Origin: CAYRFF01 sp964436125
GTDB taxonomy: Bacteria > Bacteroidota > Bacteroidia > Chitinophagales > Saprospiraceae
Reading direction: 5' to 3'
NCBI GenBank assembly: GCA_964436125.1
Contig: CAYTBT010000010.1
Location: forward strand, 1 to 64,000
DNA: 64,000 nt
The notes beneath the pieces are model-generated. The model had not been told where the DNA came from and ran no database searches. It worked only from the letters and a program-made list of their open reading frames with translations. Both the position numbers and the translations under genes were made by a program. Of the stretch, positions 16,503-26,189 are shown one piece after another; the stretch's first letter is position 1; each line of letters begins with the position of its first letter.

Positions 16503-17390
16503 TTACTCCATCAGATAAATATATTTCTCCGGATTCAGAGGTTCACCTTTATACCACATTTCAAAGTGAAGGTGAGGCCCCGAAGTCAATTCACCTGTAT
16601 TTCCTATAATCGCAATTACTTCACCCGCCGACACGACATCGCCTTTCTTTTTCATAAGACTTGAATTATGCATATAATAGGTAACTAAATCATTATCGTG
16701 TTGAATGGCAATGGTATTTCCGGTTTTTAAGGTATTACCGGCAAATATCACTACGCCATCGGCAATAGATTTAATCGCAGTGCCGGCGGGAGCAATAATA
16801 TCAATCCCATAATGCCCATCAGCGACATCAAATCCCTTGCTTATTATTCCGTTTACAGGTGCATAATAGTATTCACTGACCGAGGAACTGTTTCCTTTTC
16901 CACTTTTCAGGGATTTTCCGGTAGCAATGCGCAAGAGGTCTTGCGTGATATTTACCCTAGCGCGCAAGGAATCATCAGCAGGAATCCGATCAACCATTTC
17001 AACTTCACTGCGCACTAGAGATGGATCGCGGGCAATATCCTCGACATATTGGGCAGAATCCATCATCATCTCTTGAAAATTTTCCACATACAGGCGATAA
17101 TCCGCAAGTTCTTTTTCAAGATGATCGACACGGTTAAGAAGTTGAATGTATGGGCGATTGCTGCTGAGGTCACCATAACCCGGAATAAGTCGTTTTAAGG
17201 GAGTATAAATAATAAGCATCGTATAGAGAAAAAGACACAAAGCCAGTACTAGAAGCGCATACAGAATCGCACGTAGAGGTGTGATTTTATAGGATTTCAC
17301 TTCTCTGAAGGTGGACTCTTTCAGGAAATTCAATCTATATGGTTGTTTCAGCCTATGAATTAAGGAATTTCTTTTACCTTCGTCTTTCAT
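16503..17390 (-). CDS. M23 (LytM-like) peptidase, membrane-anchored
   Basis: Probable peptidoglycan endopeptidase or amidase activator acting in the periplasm. The 295-residue protein has a cytoplasmic basic N terminus, one membrane helix (about 40-62), a coiled region (about 80-115) and a C-terminal LytM domain. Zinc ligands are H193-x3-D197 and H275 of H273-L-H275, with H241 as the other conserved His, so the site is complete and enzymatic activity is expected. Bacteroidota commonly carry such proteins for cell-wall growth. Its stop is 2 nt from that of the convergent epimerase-like gene. Confidence 0.9.
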   Translation of the reverse strand: MKDEGKRNSLIHRLKQPYRLNFLKESTFREVKSYKITPLRAILYALLVLALCLFLYTMLIIYTPLKRLIPGYGDLSSNRPYIQLLNRVDHLEKELADYRLYVENFQEMMMDSAQYVEDIARDPSLVRSEVEMVDRIPADDSLRARVNITQDLLRIATGKSLKSGKGNSSSVSEYYYAPVNGIISKGFDVADGHYGIDIIAPAGTAIKSIADGVVIFAGNTLKTGNTIAIQHDNDLVTYYMHNSSLMKKKGDVVSAGEVIAIIGNTGELTSGPHLHFEMWYKGEPLNPEKYIYLME

Positions 17391-17513
17391 TCAGTAGGTT
17401 TTAATAAGGACAAGCTAGTTATCCGAGTAAAATAGCATTGTTTTTTCTGCGTTTATCGTATAATAAAAGCCTAGTTAAAGTAGTTAACTCAACGAATGTA
17501 GCGAATTTATAGT

Positions 17514-20300
17514 ATGAATAACAATTTCACGCATAAGCAATTGAGACAAACGTACCTCTACGGACTTCTTCTTCTCCTTCCTGTCCTCATCCTGGCCGGT
17601 TGTGAGACAACGAAGAAAAGATCCGAGGTTTCCGGTATTAAAAAATTCTATCATAATACCACCGCGCTATATAATGGCTATTTTAATGCCAATGTTCTGA
17701 TGGAAGAGGCAATTCTTCAGCTTGAAAGCGATCATCCCGATAATTACACAGAAATCCTCCCGATAGAAAAGTATATGGGCTCGCCTCATTATAAAGCCGT
17801 ATATCCGATGCTTGACACCGCGATTAAAAAAGTCTCTGTTGTCGCTTCCGTTCATCGGATAGGCAAGTGGACAGATGATTGTTATCTCCTTGCAGGGAAA
17901 GCTCAATACCTCAAGCACGATTTTAAAGCCGCTACTGAGACATTAAAATACCTTATTAAAGAATTTAACCCAGGGAATCCGGATAGTCAATACTGGAAAT
18001 ATAAAGAAAACCCCAAGGAAAAACGCAAGGGTAAGAAAGTCTCTTATGCGGTATTAAAAAACAAATATGCAGCTGAAGTACGCGGCGACGGTGGATTGGG
18101 AAATAATCCTGCTTACAACCGTGGAAAACTCTGGCTTGCCAGGACCTATGTCGAGCAAGATATCATCGGCAGGGCTCAAGCGCTTATCAATGAAGTAAAA
18201 GCCAATTATTATCCCAGCGAAGAGATGAAGAACCTCCTTCTCACCACACAAGCCAAGCTTTATCTCCATGAAGAAAAATATGAAAGAGCCGCAGATGAGC
18301 TTTCCTCGGCTATTGAGTTTGCTCCTGATCGAGAACACAAGGCACGCTATGCCTTTATCGCAGCTCAACTTTATGAACTGAGTGATAAAAATAGAAAAGC
18401 CGGAATATATTATGATAAAGCTCGGAATTATGCGACGTCCTACGAGATGATTTTTAATGCTGAACTCAATCAGATGAAATCAGCTTACGCAAATGGCAAA
18501 CGCAGCCGCTCCTCAATCCTGGACAGACTAGATAAAATGACCAAGGATGAAAAAAATGACGAGTACCTGGACTTTATCTACTTCACCATGGCACAGATTT
18601 ATGAAAAAGATAAAGACTACGACGCAGCTGTAACCAGCTATAGAAAAGCCCTCGCACATAAGACTAGAACATCAACCATTACCCTGGAAAGCTATCATTC
18701 ACTCGCAATGCTCTATTATGGAAGGGATGAATTTATTTATGCAGATTCATATCTCGATAGCTGTATTATGTTGATGAGCCCGGATGATAAAGAATATGCC
18801 TCTTTTAAAGAATTATCCGAAAAACTCGATCCGATTGCCAAGAATCTCAGAATCATAGCCGAGCAAGATAGTCTTATCGCTATCTCTGAAATGTCACAAG
18901 AAGAACAACGTAAACTGGCAGCCGCAATTAAAGCCGAACAAGAAGCCAAAGCCACTGAAATGAAAGGACAACAAGGCATGAATGCCAAGTCTCCCTTTCA
19001 ATCCCTGGACCTCGGTGCCAAGCAGCGCGGTAAACAAAATAAGAAAAATACCGTACGCGGCGTCCGCCGTGGAAAATATACCGGTAATTTCTTTGCCTAT
19101 CAGAAAGATACCAAGAAAGAACGAGCTAGAAACTTTGAAAAGGAATGGGGCGATTTCCCACTCGTCGATAACTGGCGCGTCTCCGCATTAAGAGATGAAA
19201 GCAAAGCCGCTCAGGATATTGAAGAGAAAGAAAATCAGCAGACTGAAACGCAAGAAGTGCTTACCGAAGCTGAAGTGCAGAAATACCTGAAAGACGTACC
19301 GAGAAATAAGCTTGAACTCCTTGAAGCCAAGAAAAAAATAAGTGACGCTATGGCTGCCCTTGGCTTCCTATATCGTTCAAAATTAAAACGCCCGGATCTA
19401 TCGATTGAAATCCTCGAAGAACTCTTATCCAGATTCCCGGGCATTAAAAAAAGTATCGATGTATATTACAATCTCTATCTAGCCTATAAAAGCGTAAACC
19501 GCCTTGAAAAAGCAGAGAAATACAAGCAATATATTATCGACCATTATTCCAATTCTACGATTGCAAAAATCCTAAAAGACCCTTCCTTCAAAGCGAGTCA
19601 AGAAGCCAAGCTTCAGAAACTTTCCCTTTTCTATAAAAGAACCTATGAAGATTTTAGGAGTGGTAATTATAAAAAAGTACATGCACGCGTCAATTCCGCT
19701 TATACAGATTATGGAAAAGACAATGAATACGCCGTAAAATTTGCTCTACTGGACGCTATGGCAACGGGGAAAACCAAGGGCGAAATCCCTTATGCCAATG
19801 CATTGAAAGATCTCATTAAAGACTATAAAGGCACGCCGGAAGCCATTCATGCTGAAGAAATCCTCCGATTCCTCCACGGTAGCAGCACTGCATTCAAGGA
19901 TGGCAAGAGCAGCGGTGAATTTGTCGTCGAGGACGATAAGCTTCACTACATCATGATCTCAATTAAAAACCCCAATAAGATTAATCGACGCAAAGCCAAG
20001 ATCAGTGTGTCTGAGTTTAACTCAAAATACTTCGGGCTGGAAGATTTAAAAGTTTCTACGATTTATCTCGATATCAAAGATAACAGCGCACCGATAATTA
20101 TTGTACGGAGATTTGAGAATAGGGAAAGAGCTATGAACTATTATGAAACAGCCAAGCAATTTGCCAAGGATTTCTTGCCTACCGGTACTGAATATGCTAT
20201 GTATGCTGTAAATCAACAGAACTACCGTCAGATTTTACGTACAAAGACACTCGTTAATTACAGAGAATTCTTTGAACAGCACTACTTAAAGGGAAATTAG
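17514..20300 (+). CDS. sprE: SprE/PorW-type TPR lipoprotein of the type IX secretion system
   Basis: Required in Flavobacterium (SprE) and Porphyromonas (PorW) for T9SS function and, in gliders, for motility. The 928-residue protein has a lipoprotein signal with lipobox L-A-G-C at Cys30. The family hallmark FYHNTTALYNGYFNANVLMEE region follows at about 45-65. TPR-like helical repeats extend over most of the protein (about 90-780), with a charged linker around 455-540. The gene appears to be alone, apart from other por/gld genes, as is usual. It pairs functionally with the T9SS client at the right edge of the window. Confidence 0.92.
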   Translation: MNNNFTHKQLRQTYLYGLLLLLPVLILAGCETTKKRSEVSGIKKFYHNTTALYNGYFNANVLMEEAILQLESDHPDNYTEILPIEKYMGSPHYKAVYPMLDTAIKKVSVVASVHRIGKWTDDCYLLAGKAQYLKHDFKAATETLKYLIKEFNPGNPDSQYWKYKENPKEKRKGKKVSYAVLKNKYAAEVRGDGGLGNNPAYNRGKLWLARTYVEQDIIGRAQALINEVKANYYPSEEMKNLLLTTQAKLYLHEEKYERAADELSSAIEFAPDREHKARYAFIAAQLYELSDKNRKAGIYYDKARNYATSYEMIFNAELNQMKSAYANGKRSRSSILDRLDKMTKDEKNDEYLDFIYFTMAQIYEKDKDYDAAVTSYRKALAHKTRTSTITLESYHSLAMLYYGRDEFIYADSYLDSCIMLMSPDDKEYASFKELSEKLDPIAKNLRIIAEQDSLIAISEMSQEEQRKLAAAIKAEQEAKATEMKGQQGMNAKSPFQSLDLGAKQRGKQNKKNTVRGVRRGKYTGNFFAYQKDTKKERARNFEKEWGDFPLVDNWRVSALRDESKAAQDIEEKENQQTETQEVLTEAEVQKYLKDVPRNKLELLEAKKKISDAMAALGFLYRSKLKRPDLSIEILEELLSRFPGIKKSIDVYYNLYLAYKSVNRLEKAEKYKQYIIDHYSNSTIAKILKDPSFKASQEAKLQKLSLFYKRTYEDFRSGNYKKVHARVNSAYTDYGKDNEYAVKFALLDAMATGKTKGEIPYANALKDLIKDYKGTPEAIHAEEILRFLHGSSTAFKDGKSSGEFVVEDDKLHYIMISIKNPNKINRRKAKISVSEFNSKYFGLEDLKVSTIYLDIKDNSAPIIIVRRFENRERAMNYYETAKQFAKDFLPTGTEYAMYAVNQQNYRQILRTKTLVNYREFFEQHYLKGN

Positions 20301-20588
20301 CCTGCGGAGTTATCCCTATTCAGACCGGTGCTATATCACAAGGCGTTACACTTCACAGTTGAGCTTGGGATGCTTATTGTTGCTCCATTTATCCGGAAGT
20401 TGAGCACTTCCTGCACCTATGACAGCTTGCAGAACATTCTCCCAATGAAAGAAACTCGTAGAATCCAGCTTATCTCTATCTGATTTAATTCTAAATTCTC
20501 ATTTCCTTGTCATTTCACCCACAGCACACCAACCTTTCATGCAAGAGAAGTATTATACTCCTACATTGCTCAATAGAAAATGATTCTT

Positions 20589-21095
20589 ATGTTAAAAAAA
20601 GTAATTCAAGACGCACTTAATAAACAAGTAAAGATTGAAGCTGAATCTTCACACTATTACCTTTACCTCGCTTCATGGGCAGAGATTCACGGCCTGCAAG
20701 GCACGGCAGCATTCCTCTATAGCCATGCTGAAGAGGAGCGTATGCACATGCTTAAACTCATAAAGTATATTAATGAAAGAGATGGAAAAGCTGAAATACC
20801 TACACTGAAAAAGCCGACCGAGAATATCGCCAGTTTAAAGGATATTTTTCAGAACCTCCACCAACATGAAGTAAAGGTTACAGCAGCAATAGAAGATGTT
20901 GTAAGAATAACACTAGAAGAAAAAGATTACGTGACACATAATTTTATGCAGTGGTATGTCGCTGAACAACTCGAGGAAGAAGATCTCGCACGTACTTTAA
21001 ATGATAGACTTAATCTCATCGGCGACAATAAAGGAGGCCTGTATCTCTTTGATAGGGATCTCGATAATATGGTTTCCAGTGTTGATGAGGCTTAA
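20589..21095 (+). CDS. ftnA: Bacterial ferritin
   Basis: Stores iron as a 24-mer ferrihydrite shell and detoxifies Fe(II). An ATG at 20580 is in frame, but the ATG at 20589 is chosen because numbering from it puts the ferroxidase ligands exactly at the canonical positions: E17, E50, H53, E94, Q127 and E130. The protein is then 168 residues. No haem-binding Met of bacterioferritin type is evident, so it is FtnA-like. It is convergent with purC. The 288 bp upstream show no clear TAnnTTTG promoter or Fur box. Confidence 0.95.
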   Translation: MLKKVIQDALNKQVKIEAESSHYYLYLASWAEIHGLQGTAAFLYSHAEEERMHMLKLIKYINERDGKAEIPTLKKPTENIASLKDIFQNLHQHEVKVTAAIEDVVRITLEEKDYVTHNFMQWYVAEQLEEEDLARTLNDRLNLIGDNKGGLYLFDRDLDNMVSSVDEA

Positions 21096-21178
21096 TTCAA
21101 TTTTCCCTTAAAATAGCTTTCATTCTTGTAGTGCCCAGGACATACAATGCAGCTATTGAGCCCGGTGACCACATAGAG

Positions 21179-22156
21179 CTATAAATTGGATTTTTTAAGC
21201 CACTCAGTGATATTCCGGTAAGCGCGTAATTCCGGTCGCACATCACTATGAGGAATGTGTAATTTTTCACCGGTCAATCGCTCGTATAGCTCGCGGTATC
21301 TATCAGAGATTTCCCAGATGAAGTCATCATTCATCTCCGGCATAATATCACCTGCTCTCCCACGGAAGTCATGGTCCATTAACCACTCTCTGACAAATTC
21401 CTTGCTCAATTGCTCCTGTGCAATACCGGCTTCCTGATTTTCCTCGTAACTATCTGCAATATAATAACGTGAACTATCCGGCGTATGAATTTCATCCATG
21501 AGCATTACCTGTCCCTTATAAAGGCCAAATTCATACTTGGTATCAACAAGAATCAGGCCTCGTTCCGCTGCCATTTCTGTACCGCGATGGAAAAGTGCCC
21601 TCGTGTACTTTTCAAGCTGTGTATAAATATCTTCAGGAACAATGTTACTTTCAATTAATTCAAGAGGACTGATATCTTCATCATGGCCATTCTCCGCCTT
21701 GGTCGATGGAGTAATGATCGGTGAAGGCAGCTTATCAGATTCCTTTAAGCCATCCGGTAGTTCTGCACCACACAAGCTCCTAGCACCGCTATTATAGACC
21801 CGCCACGCATGTCCGGCAAGATATCCACGGATAACCATTTCCACCTTAATCGGTTCACAATATTTACCTATACTGACATTGGGGTCCGGAGTAGCCTCAA
21901 GCCAATGCGGGACAATATCGCCCACGTTATTTAAAAAATATGCCGCGATACCGTTTAAAACTGCTCCTTTATAAGGAATCGCACGCGGTAAAACATGATC
22001 GAATGCCGATAAACGATCACTCGCCACCATAATAATCCTGTCCTCAACGCAATATACATCACGTACTTTCCCTCGATAAAAACTTTGGTTATCAGATAAT
22101 TTAAAATCTGTCTTTTCTATGCTTACCGATTCCGGTTGTGGTCGATTATCTCCCAT
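21179..22156 (-). CDS. purC: Phosphoribosylaminoimidazole-succinocarboxamide synthase (SAICAR synthetase)
   Basis: Joins CAIR and aspartate with ATP in purine biosynthesis. The frame opens at 22267, inside the preceding gene, but the ATG at 22156 (325 residues, MGDNRPQPES) is preferred: it lies 19 nt after that gene's stop and leaves a normal N terminus. Conserved blocks are YRGKVRDVYCVEDR (nucleotide-binding lobe), SDRLSAFDHVLPRAIPYKG, the VRGYLAGHAWR-like segment (EMVIRGYLAG here) and the LVDTKYEFGLYKG motif. Other pur genes are not adjacent. Confidence 0.95.
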   Translation of the reverse strand: MGDNRPQPESVSIEKTDFKLSDNQSFYRGKVRDVYCVEDRIIMVASDRLSAFDHVLPRAIPYKGAVLNGIAAYFLNNVGDIVPHWLEATPDPNVSIGKYCEPIKVEMVIRGYLAGHAWRVYNSGARSLCGAELPDGLKESDKLPSPIITPSTKAENGHDEDISPLELIESNIVPEDIYTQLEKYTRALFHRGTEMAAERGLILVDTKYEFGLYKGQVMLMDEIHTPDSSRYYIADSYEENQEAGIAQEQLSKEFVREWLMDHDFRGRAGDIMPEMNDDFIWEISDRYRELYERLTGEKLHIPHSDVRPELRAYRNITEWLKKSNL

Positions 22157-22175
22157 TGTCTTGTATGGATAAGAA

Positions 22176-22595
22176 TCAGATATTTCTCGTAAGGTTTTTC
22201 TCGGAAATAATCTCGACGAGTTCTTTGATAAAAGCATTATTGCGCGGAACAACTCGTTTAAAGGCATCCTTTACCGCAAAGAACATCCCCTTTTCCGTAT
22301 CTGGAATAAAGGACTTCAGCTTGCTCTTCACTCTTTCAACATCATTAAATACTAGCTTTCTTATCGATGGTAAGTCGTGCCAGTCTCCTTTAATTGCCAC
22401 TGCTTTAATGACTTTGCCATCTTCTTTTATCGGCTCAAGGTGAATCACTTCTTCTTCAGATTCTTCCAGCTTTTCCTGGGCAATGCCATTAATCATATCC
22501 CACTGTTCCTTGTTTTCTTCATTGACAAGGAAAATCTCAAGTCCTTTTTCATGAACTCGATATACAATTAGCTTTACCGTATCTAATACACTCAT
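22176..22595 (-). CDS. Conserved hypothetical protein, possibly degenerate Nudix fold
   Basis: The 139-residue protein begins like a Nudix hydrolase (a strand such as VKLIVYRVHEKGLEIFLVNEE), but the catalytic Nudix box (G-x5-E-x7-RE-x2-E) is absent. The glutamate-rich stretch around 45-55 does not fit it. If the fold is right, the protein is a non-catalytic relative. It lies 19 nt upstream of purC on the same strand and is probably co-transcribed, hinting at a link to nucleotide metabolism. The fold is inference from the N-terminal third only. Confidence 0.5.
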   Translation of the reverse strand: MSVLDTVKLIVYRVHEKGLEIFLVNEENKEQWDMINGIAQEKLEESEEEVIHLEPIKEDGKVIKAVAIKGDWHDLPSIRKLVFNDVERVKSKLKSFIPDTEKGMFFAVKDAFKRVVPRNNAFIKELVEIISEKNLTRNI

Positions 22596-22866
22596 AAAAT
22601 TACTATTGACTGATACATTAAACGAAATTACAAAAAATATAGTTCAAGGCAAATATTTATCAGCTTCAAGGGAATTTATCTTCATATCAAGGAAGATCAG
22701 AAGCTTGATTCAGCTCAATGAGCTACATCAATTTTTATTAACTCCAGCCTGAAAGCAATACGCAAGACCTCGCCACCCCGGTATAATGTGTTTATCGAGT
22801 CATTTTACGCTATTGATCCCTGATGAAAATAAGCTTTAAGCTCCTTCGATGGAGAAACACAATTAC

Positions 22867-23544
22867 TTATTTCAACTCAGCTACTTGACCCAAGACAAGA
22901 GGAATAGTAATAGCCATGAAACTCAAGCGCTCAGCTTCACTCATTTCCTGTAAAAATTCATAAGCACGAGGATTCACTTTCTCCTTATCATTAATATCAA
23001 CAAGCTGCCCTACTTCCTTATTATTTAAAATAACCGGAGTTAATCGCTGTCCACTATCATAGCAGCGAGCAAGGACTATCTTGTTCTGCGGGTCGCGTAG
23101 TTCATTTTTATTTACAAGCCTTCCTATTGCGGATCCATCTATATACACCTCGGTCCGTTCTGGCAAGCTTCTATAGATATACTCATGATTACTCGTCCTT
23201 GCATACAACAAGCTGTATTCTCCTTCAGAATATTCCTTTTTTGCGTAAGCAATTAATGGCTCGTGATAAATAGAAAAGAGAATCCCGATCCGCGTCTTTG
23301 CTCCTATTGATTTCTTCACCTTCTCCTTGGAATTCAAAGACAATAATTCCATTTCTTCCTGTGTCCACGGAACCAGCTTTTCTATCATAGGCTGTAATTC
23401 TTCCTTCATTTTCCGTAAATCTTTATCAAGGCGCTTCTTGCCCGGTTTATAATTCACAAAGAATCGAGATAGATAATATGCCAGATAAAATAATGCCGCA
23501 AAGAATATCAGCGCAATGACAAGAAGTATAAAAGAATTCAACAT
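22867..23544 (-). CDS. Hypothetical protein with N-terminal membrane anchor
   Basis: Not recognised. The 225-residue protein has one hydrophobic helix (about 4-27), a basic stretch, then a soluble alpha/beta-looking region rich in Lys and Glu and no Cys-based motif. The single anchor followed by a soluble domain suggests a membrane-tethered protein; which side the domain faces is not clear. An exact TATATTTG box lies on the minus strand at 23582-23589, 37 nt upstream of the ATG. A TTTGCGTAAGC word is at 23240. The 271 bp downstream, before the Nudix-like gene, show nothing. Confidence 0.55.
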   Translation of the reverse strand: MLNSFILLVIALIFFAALFYLAYYLSRFFVNYKPGKKRLDKDLRKMKEELQPMIEKLVPWTQEEMELLSLNSKEKVKKSIGAKTRIGILFSIYHEPLIAYAKKEYSEGEYSLLYARTSNHEYIYRSLPERTEVYIDGSAIGRLVNKNELRDPQNKIVLARCYDSGQRLTPVILNNKEVGQLVDINDKEKVNPRAYEFLQEMSEAERLSFMAITIPLVLGQVAELK

Positions 23545-24023
23545 TGTTCTCTTCGGTTAATAAGGTATATAGATGACAGGACAAATATACAAAACACTCT
23601 CTATGCAGATTTATTTTATTGTGCCTTTCGGCAAATCGGCGTCCGGCATAATATGATTTCAAGCTAGCGATAAAGAATATCCATCCAAATTTTAATTCTG
23701 ATAATTCTCCTCTCCATCCATACCACTCCCATTCAAAATTCAGACAATAATATCTTTAATCTCGTAAACCCTGCAATGCCTTTTATGGTTTATGTCATAA
23801 ATATCATAATACCCAGACTTATTGCTGTGTATTTATTTTAAAATAGTCGTAATATTAATCTGTATCAGAACGAAAATAGGCTCCTTTCCACTTCCATGAT
23901 AAGAATATGGCAGTTTATTTTTATATAAAATAATCAATACAATAATGCATAGGCTATCCTAAAGGAATCACGAGTTAAATTTTCTGCTACAAGACAATAG
24001 TACTCAAATTATAAACTAAAGAT
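23545..24023. other. Divergent intergenic region, no gene seen
   Basis: 479 bp between two divergent genes. Apart from a minus-strand TATATTTG (23582-23589), a candidate -7 box for the membrane-anchored protein, no open frame, hairpin or RNA gene was recognised. The sequence is markedly AT-rich. Confidence 0.45.
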
Positions 24024-24887
24024 ATGGAAAAAACCACAATCAGGTTGGGCGGAGTTCCCGAGCATTTTAATGTTCCTATCCACTTAGCCATAGAAAATGA
24101 AATCTTTCAGACAAGAGGAGTTGAAGTACAATGGACAGACTTTCACGGTGGAACCGGCGAGATGACCACTGCACTACGCAATGACGATATTGATGCTTGC
24201 ATTCTACTCACTGAAGGTATTATAAAGGACATCATTCAAGGCAATCCAAGCAAAATCATCAGTGTTTATGTCAAGACTCCACTTGCGTGGGGCATTCACA
24301 CCGGGATTAACAACGAGTTGCAACATCATTCAGAGATTTATGATAAACGATATGCAATAAGTCGTTACGGATCGGGCTCTCATCTGATGGCCATAGTCGA
24401 TGCAACTGAACAAGGAAAGGCAATACAAGACTCACAATTCCGGATTATAAATAATCTATCGGGGGCAATAGAGTCACTCTCATCGCTAGAATCCGACGTC
24501 TTTTATTGGGAAAAATTTATGACAAAGCCCTATGTTGACAATGGTGTCTTACGCCGCATCGGTGAATTCCATTCTCCATGGCCTTGTTTTGTCATCGCTG
24601 CACGCAATGAGGTGCTAGATAAAAAGCCGGAGGCCATTATAAGAATGTTGCGTACTATTCACGATGTATGTGACAACTTTATGTATAATAAAAATGCGGT
24701 CAACATCATCAAGGAAAGGCATAGCGATATAGCTGTAAATGACCTTAAAAGCTGGTTTCACAGCACAGAATGGGCCATTCACGGCTGGGTGAGTGATAAA
24801 ATGATGCAGAGCGTCGTATATAATCTTAAGAAAGCACATATCATTGAAGAAGATCAAGCAATTCCGGAACTTGTCTGGAAGCGGTAG
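24024..24887 (+). CDS. Substrate-binding-protein-fold protein without signal peptide (ca3427/NMT1-like)
   Basis: The 287-residue protein resembles periplasmic binding proteins of the NMT1/THI5 and ABC-type nitrate/sulfonate class: an early IRLGGVPEHFNVPIHLAIENE strand-helix-strand, a GGTGEMTTALRNDDIDACIL switch region and paired lobes. Unlike transport components it starts directly with the fold, with no signal peptide or lipobox. No permease or ATPase is adjacent. It may therefore be cytoplasmic and act as a small-molecule sensor or enzyme, like the structurally known ca3427 group. Ligand unknown. It is convergent with the OmpA-family gene, with a shared perfect palindromic terminator between them. 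Confidence 0.75.
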   Translation: MEKTTIRLGGVPEHFNVPIHLAIENEIFQTRGVEVQWTDFHGGTGEMTTALRNDDIDACILLTEGIIKDIIQGNPSKIISVYVKTPLAWGIHTGINNELQHHSEIYDKRYAISRYGSGSHLMAIVDATEQGKAIQDSQFRIINNLSGAIESLSSLESDVFYWEKFMTKPYVDNGVLRRIGEFHSPWPCFVIAARNEVLDKKPEAIIRMLRTIHDVCDNFMYNKNAVNIIKERHSDIAVNDLKSWFHSTEWAIHGWVSDKMMQSVVYNLKKAHIIEEDQAIPELVWKR

Positions 24888-25010
24888 TTGCAAGCCTTTG
24901 ACCTAGCTACTGCATCCAAGAATCCTCGAGTATGCTTTCTACGGGCTGTTTATACTATTGTCATATTTTAAGCGGAGAGCATGCACCGGCATTTAAAGCC
25001 GTCATATTTA

Positions 25011-25058
25011 AAAATAAAGGAGGGCTTTACGACTAGTCGTAAAGCCCTCCTTTATTTT
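25011..25058. terminator. Bidirectional terminator: perfect 48-bp palindrome
   Basis: Two 24-nt arms are exact reverse complements with no loop base between them: A4-rich ends, a GGAGGGCTTTACGACT core, then its mirror ending in T4. Seen from either strand it is a GC-rich stem followed by a T-rich tail. It lies 123 nt past the plus-strand gene and 18 nt past the minus-strand OmpA-family gene. Confidence 0.85.
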
Positions 25059-25076
25059 ATTGAGGCAAAATCCTTC

Positions 25077-26189
25077 TTAGTTATTCTGAAGAATTCTGAA
25101 CTCAGTCCTTCTATTAGCTTGATGTTGTGCTTCTGTACAAGGCACGCCATTGCTACAATTATTCACGAGGCGAGTCTCGCCATATCCCTTGGAGATAATG
25201 CGGTCAGCATCAATCCCTTGAGATACGATATAATTCTTCACAGCATCTGCTCTTCTCTGGGACAATGCTTTATTGTAAGCATCATTTCCTCGAGAGTCGG
25301 TATGGGAAGCAAGTTCCACCGTGATACCAGGCTTATTCTGCAATAAGGTAATCAGCTCTCGATCAATTACACGCTTAGCATCTGCATTTAATCGTGCACT
25401 GTTGAAATCCCAGAGGATGTTCAACTTAGTAGGTTGCAATAAAGCGCAATCCACTTCTTCCCAGATTGTTAAACCACCCGGCTTCAAGAGAACAGTTTTT
25501 GTTACTTCTTTATATTCAGCAGGTACAGAAATCTTCTCGACCCGCGCCGGCTCATCCACTACTCTACGCTCAATTGTCTTATATTCTGCAGGCACTGTAA
25601 TAGTTTTAACTTGTGCCGGTTGAGAGACAACGCGCTTCTCGTAAGTATCATTCACTTCCGGTATTGCAACTGTTTCTGTTGTTGCATCAGAGGTAAGTGT
25701 TTTTGTCGGTACAGTCGTAAATTGTGCAGGATATTCTTTCCAGCATAATGTCTGACAGTCTTCTTTATTGGGATCAGGGCAAGGATATGGTGCATACTCC
25801 CAGCCAGCCGTCTCAGGATAGGTTTTAATTCTTTCTGATGCATCTCCCAGTACGGCAGGGATCACCTCGAGTCTTGCACTCTTCGCTTTACTGACATAAG
25901 GCACTTCTACTACCTTAAACTGAGCAGGTGTGAATTCATAGCGTTTAGACGCTTCCTTAACCAATACTTTCTCCGTAACTGTTTTATATGTTGCCGGAAT
26001 TACTTTTAACTTAGTATAGGCTGGCCTCACCATTATTCTTACCGTTTCTGTACCAAATTCAGGCTTTGTTACACATTTTACATAACACTTGCCCGGTTCC
26101 GGGTTCTCAGGTAGTCCATTCTGTGCACTTACTCCATACACTGAGAATAGAATTGCCAATAGAAATAAATTTCGTAAATTAATCTTCAT
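25077..26189 (-). CDS. OmpA-family protein with Val/Pro-rich repeat region
   Basis: An exported peptidoglycan-binding outer-membrane or periplasmic protein. The 370-residue protein has a signal peptide (about 1-22), then a long region of imperfect repeats of the type I-x-V-P-A-x-Y-K-x-V, with at least five recognisable copies between about 45 and 235. It ends in an OmpA-C domain (about 250-368) with the HTDSRGNDAYNKALSQRRA motif that binds diaminopimelate. No beta-barrel of the usual OmpA type is seen; the repeats may form a stalk. It ends 18 nt before a strong terminator. Similar repeat-bearing OmpA proteins are common in Saprospiria, but their role is unknown to me. Confidence 0.85.
   Translation of the reverse strand: MKINLRNLFLLAILFSVYGVSAQNGLPENPEPGKCYVKCVTKPEFGTETVRIMVRPAYTKLKVIPATYKTVTEKVLVKEASKRYEFTPAQFKVVEVPYVSKAKSARLEVIPAVLGDASERIKTYPETAGWEYAPYPCPDPNKEDCQTLCWKEYPAQFTTVPTKTLTSDATTETVAIPEVNDTYEKRVVSQPAQVKTITVPAEYKTIERRVVDEPARVEKISVPAEYKEVTKTVLLKPGGLTIWEEVDCALLQPTKLNILWDFNSARLNADAKRVIDRELITLLQNKPGITVELASHTDSRGNDAYNKALSQRRADAVKNYIVSQGIDADRIISKGYGETRLVNNCSNGVPCTEAQHQANRRTEFRILQNN

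Noticed and set aside
22138..22443. A 101-codon plus-strand open frame over the purC and Nudix-like junction
   Set aside because: It is antisense to both genes, whose reading frames are coherent and coupled.
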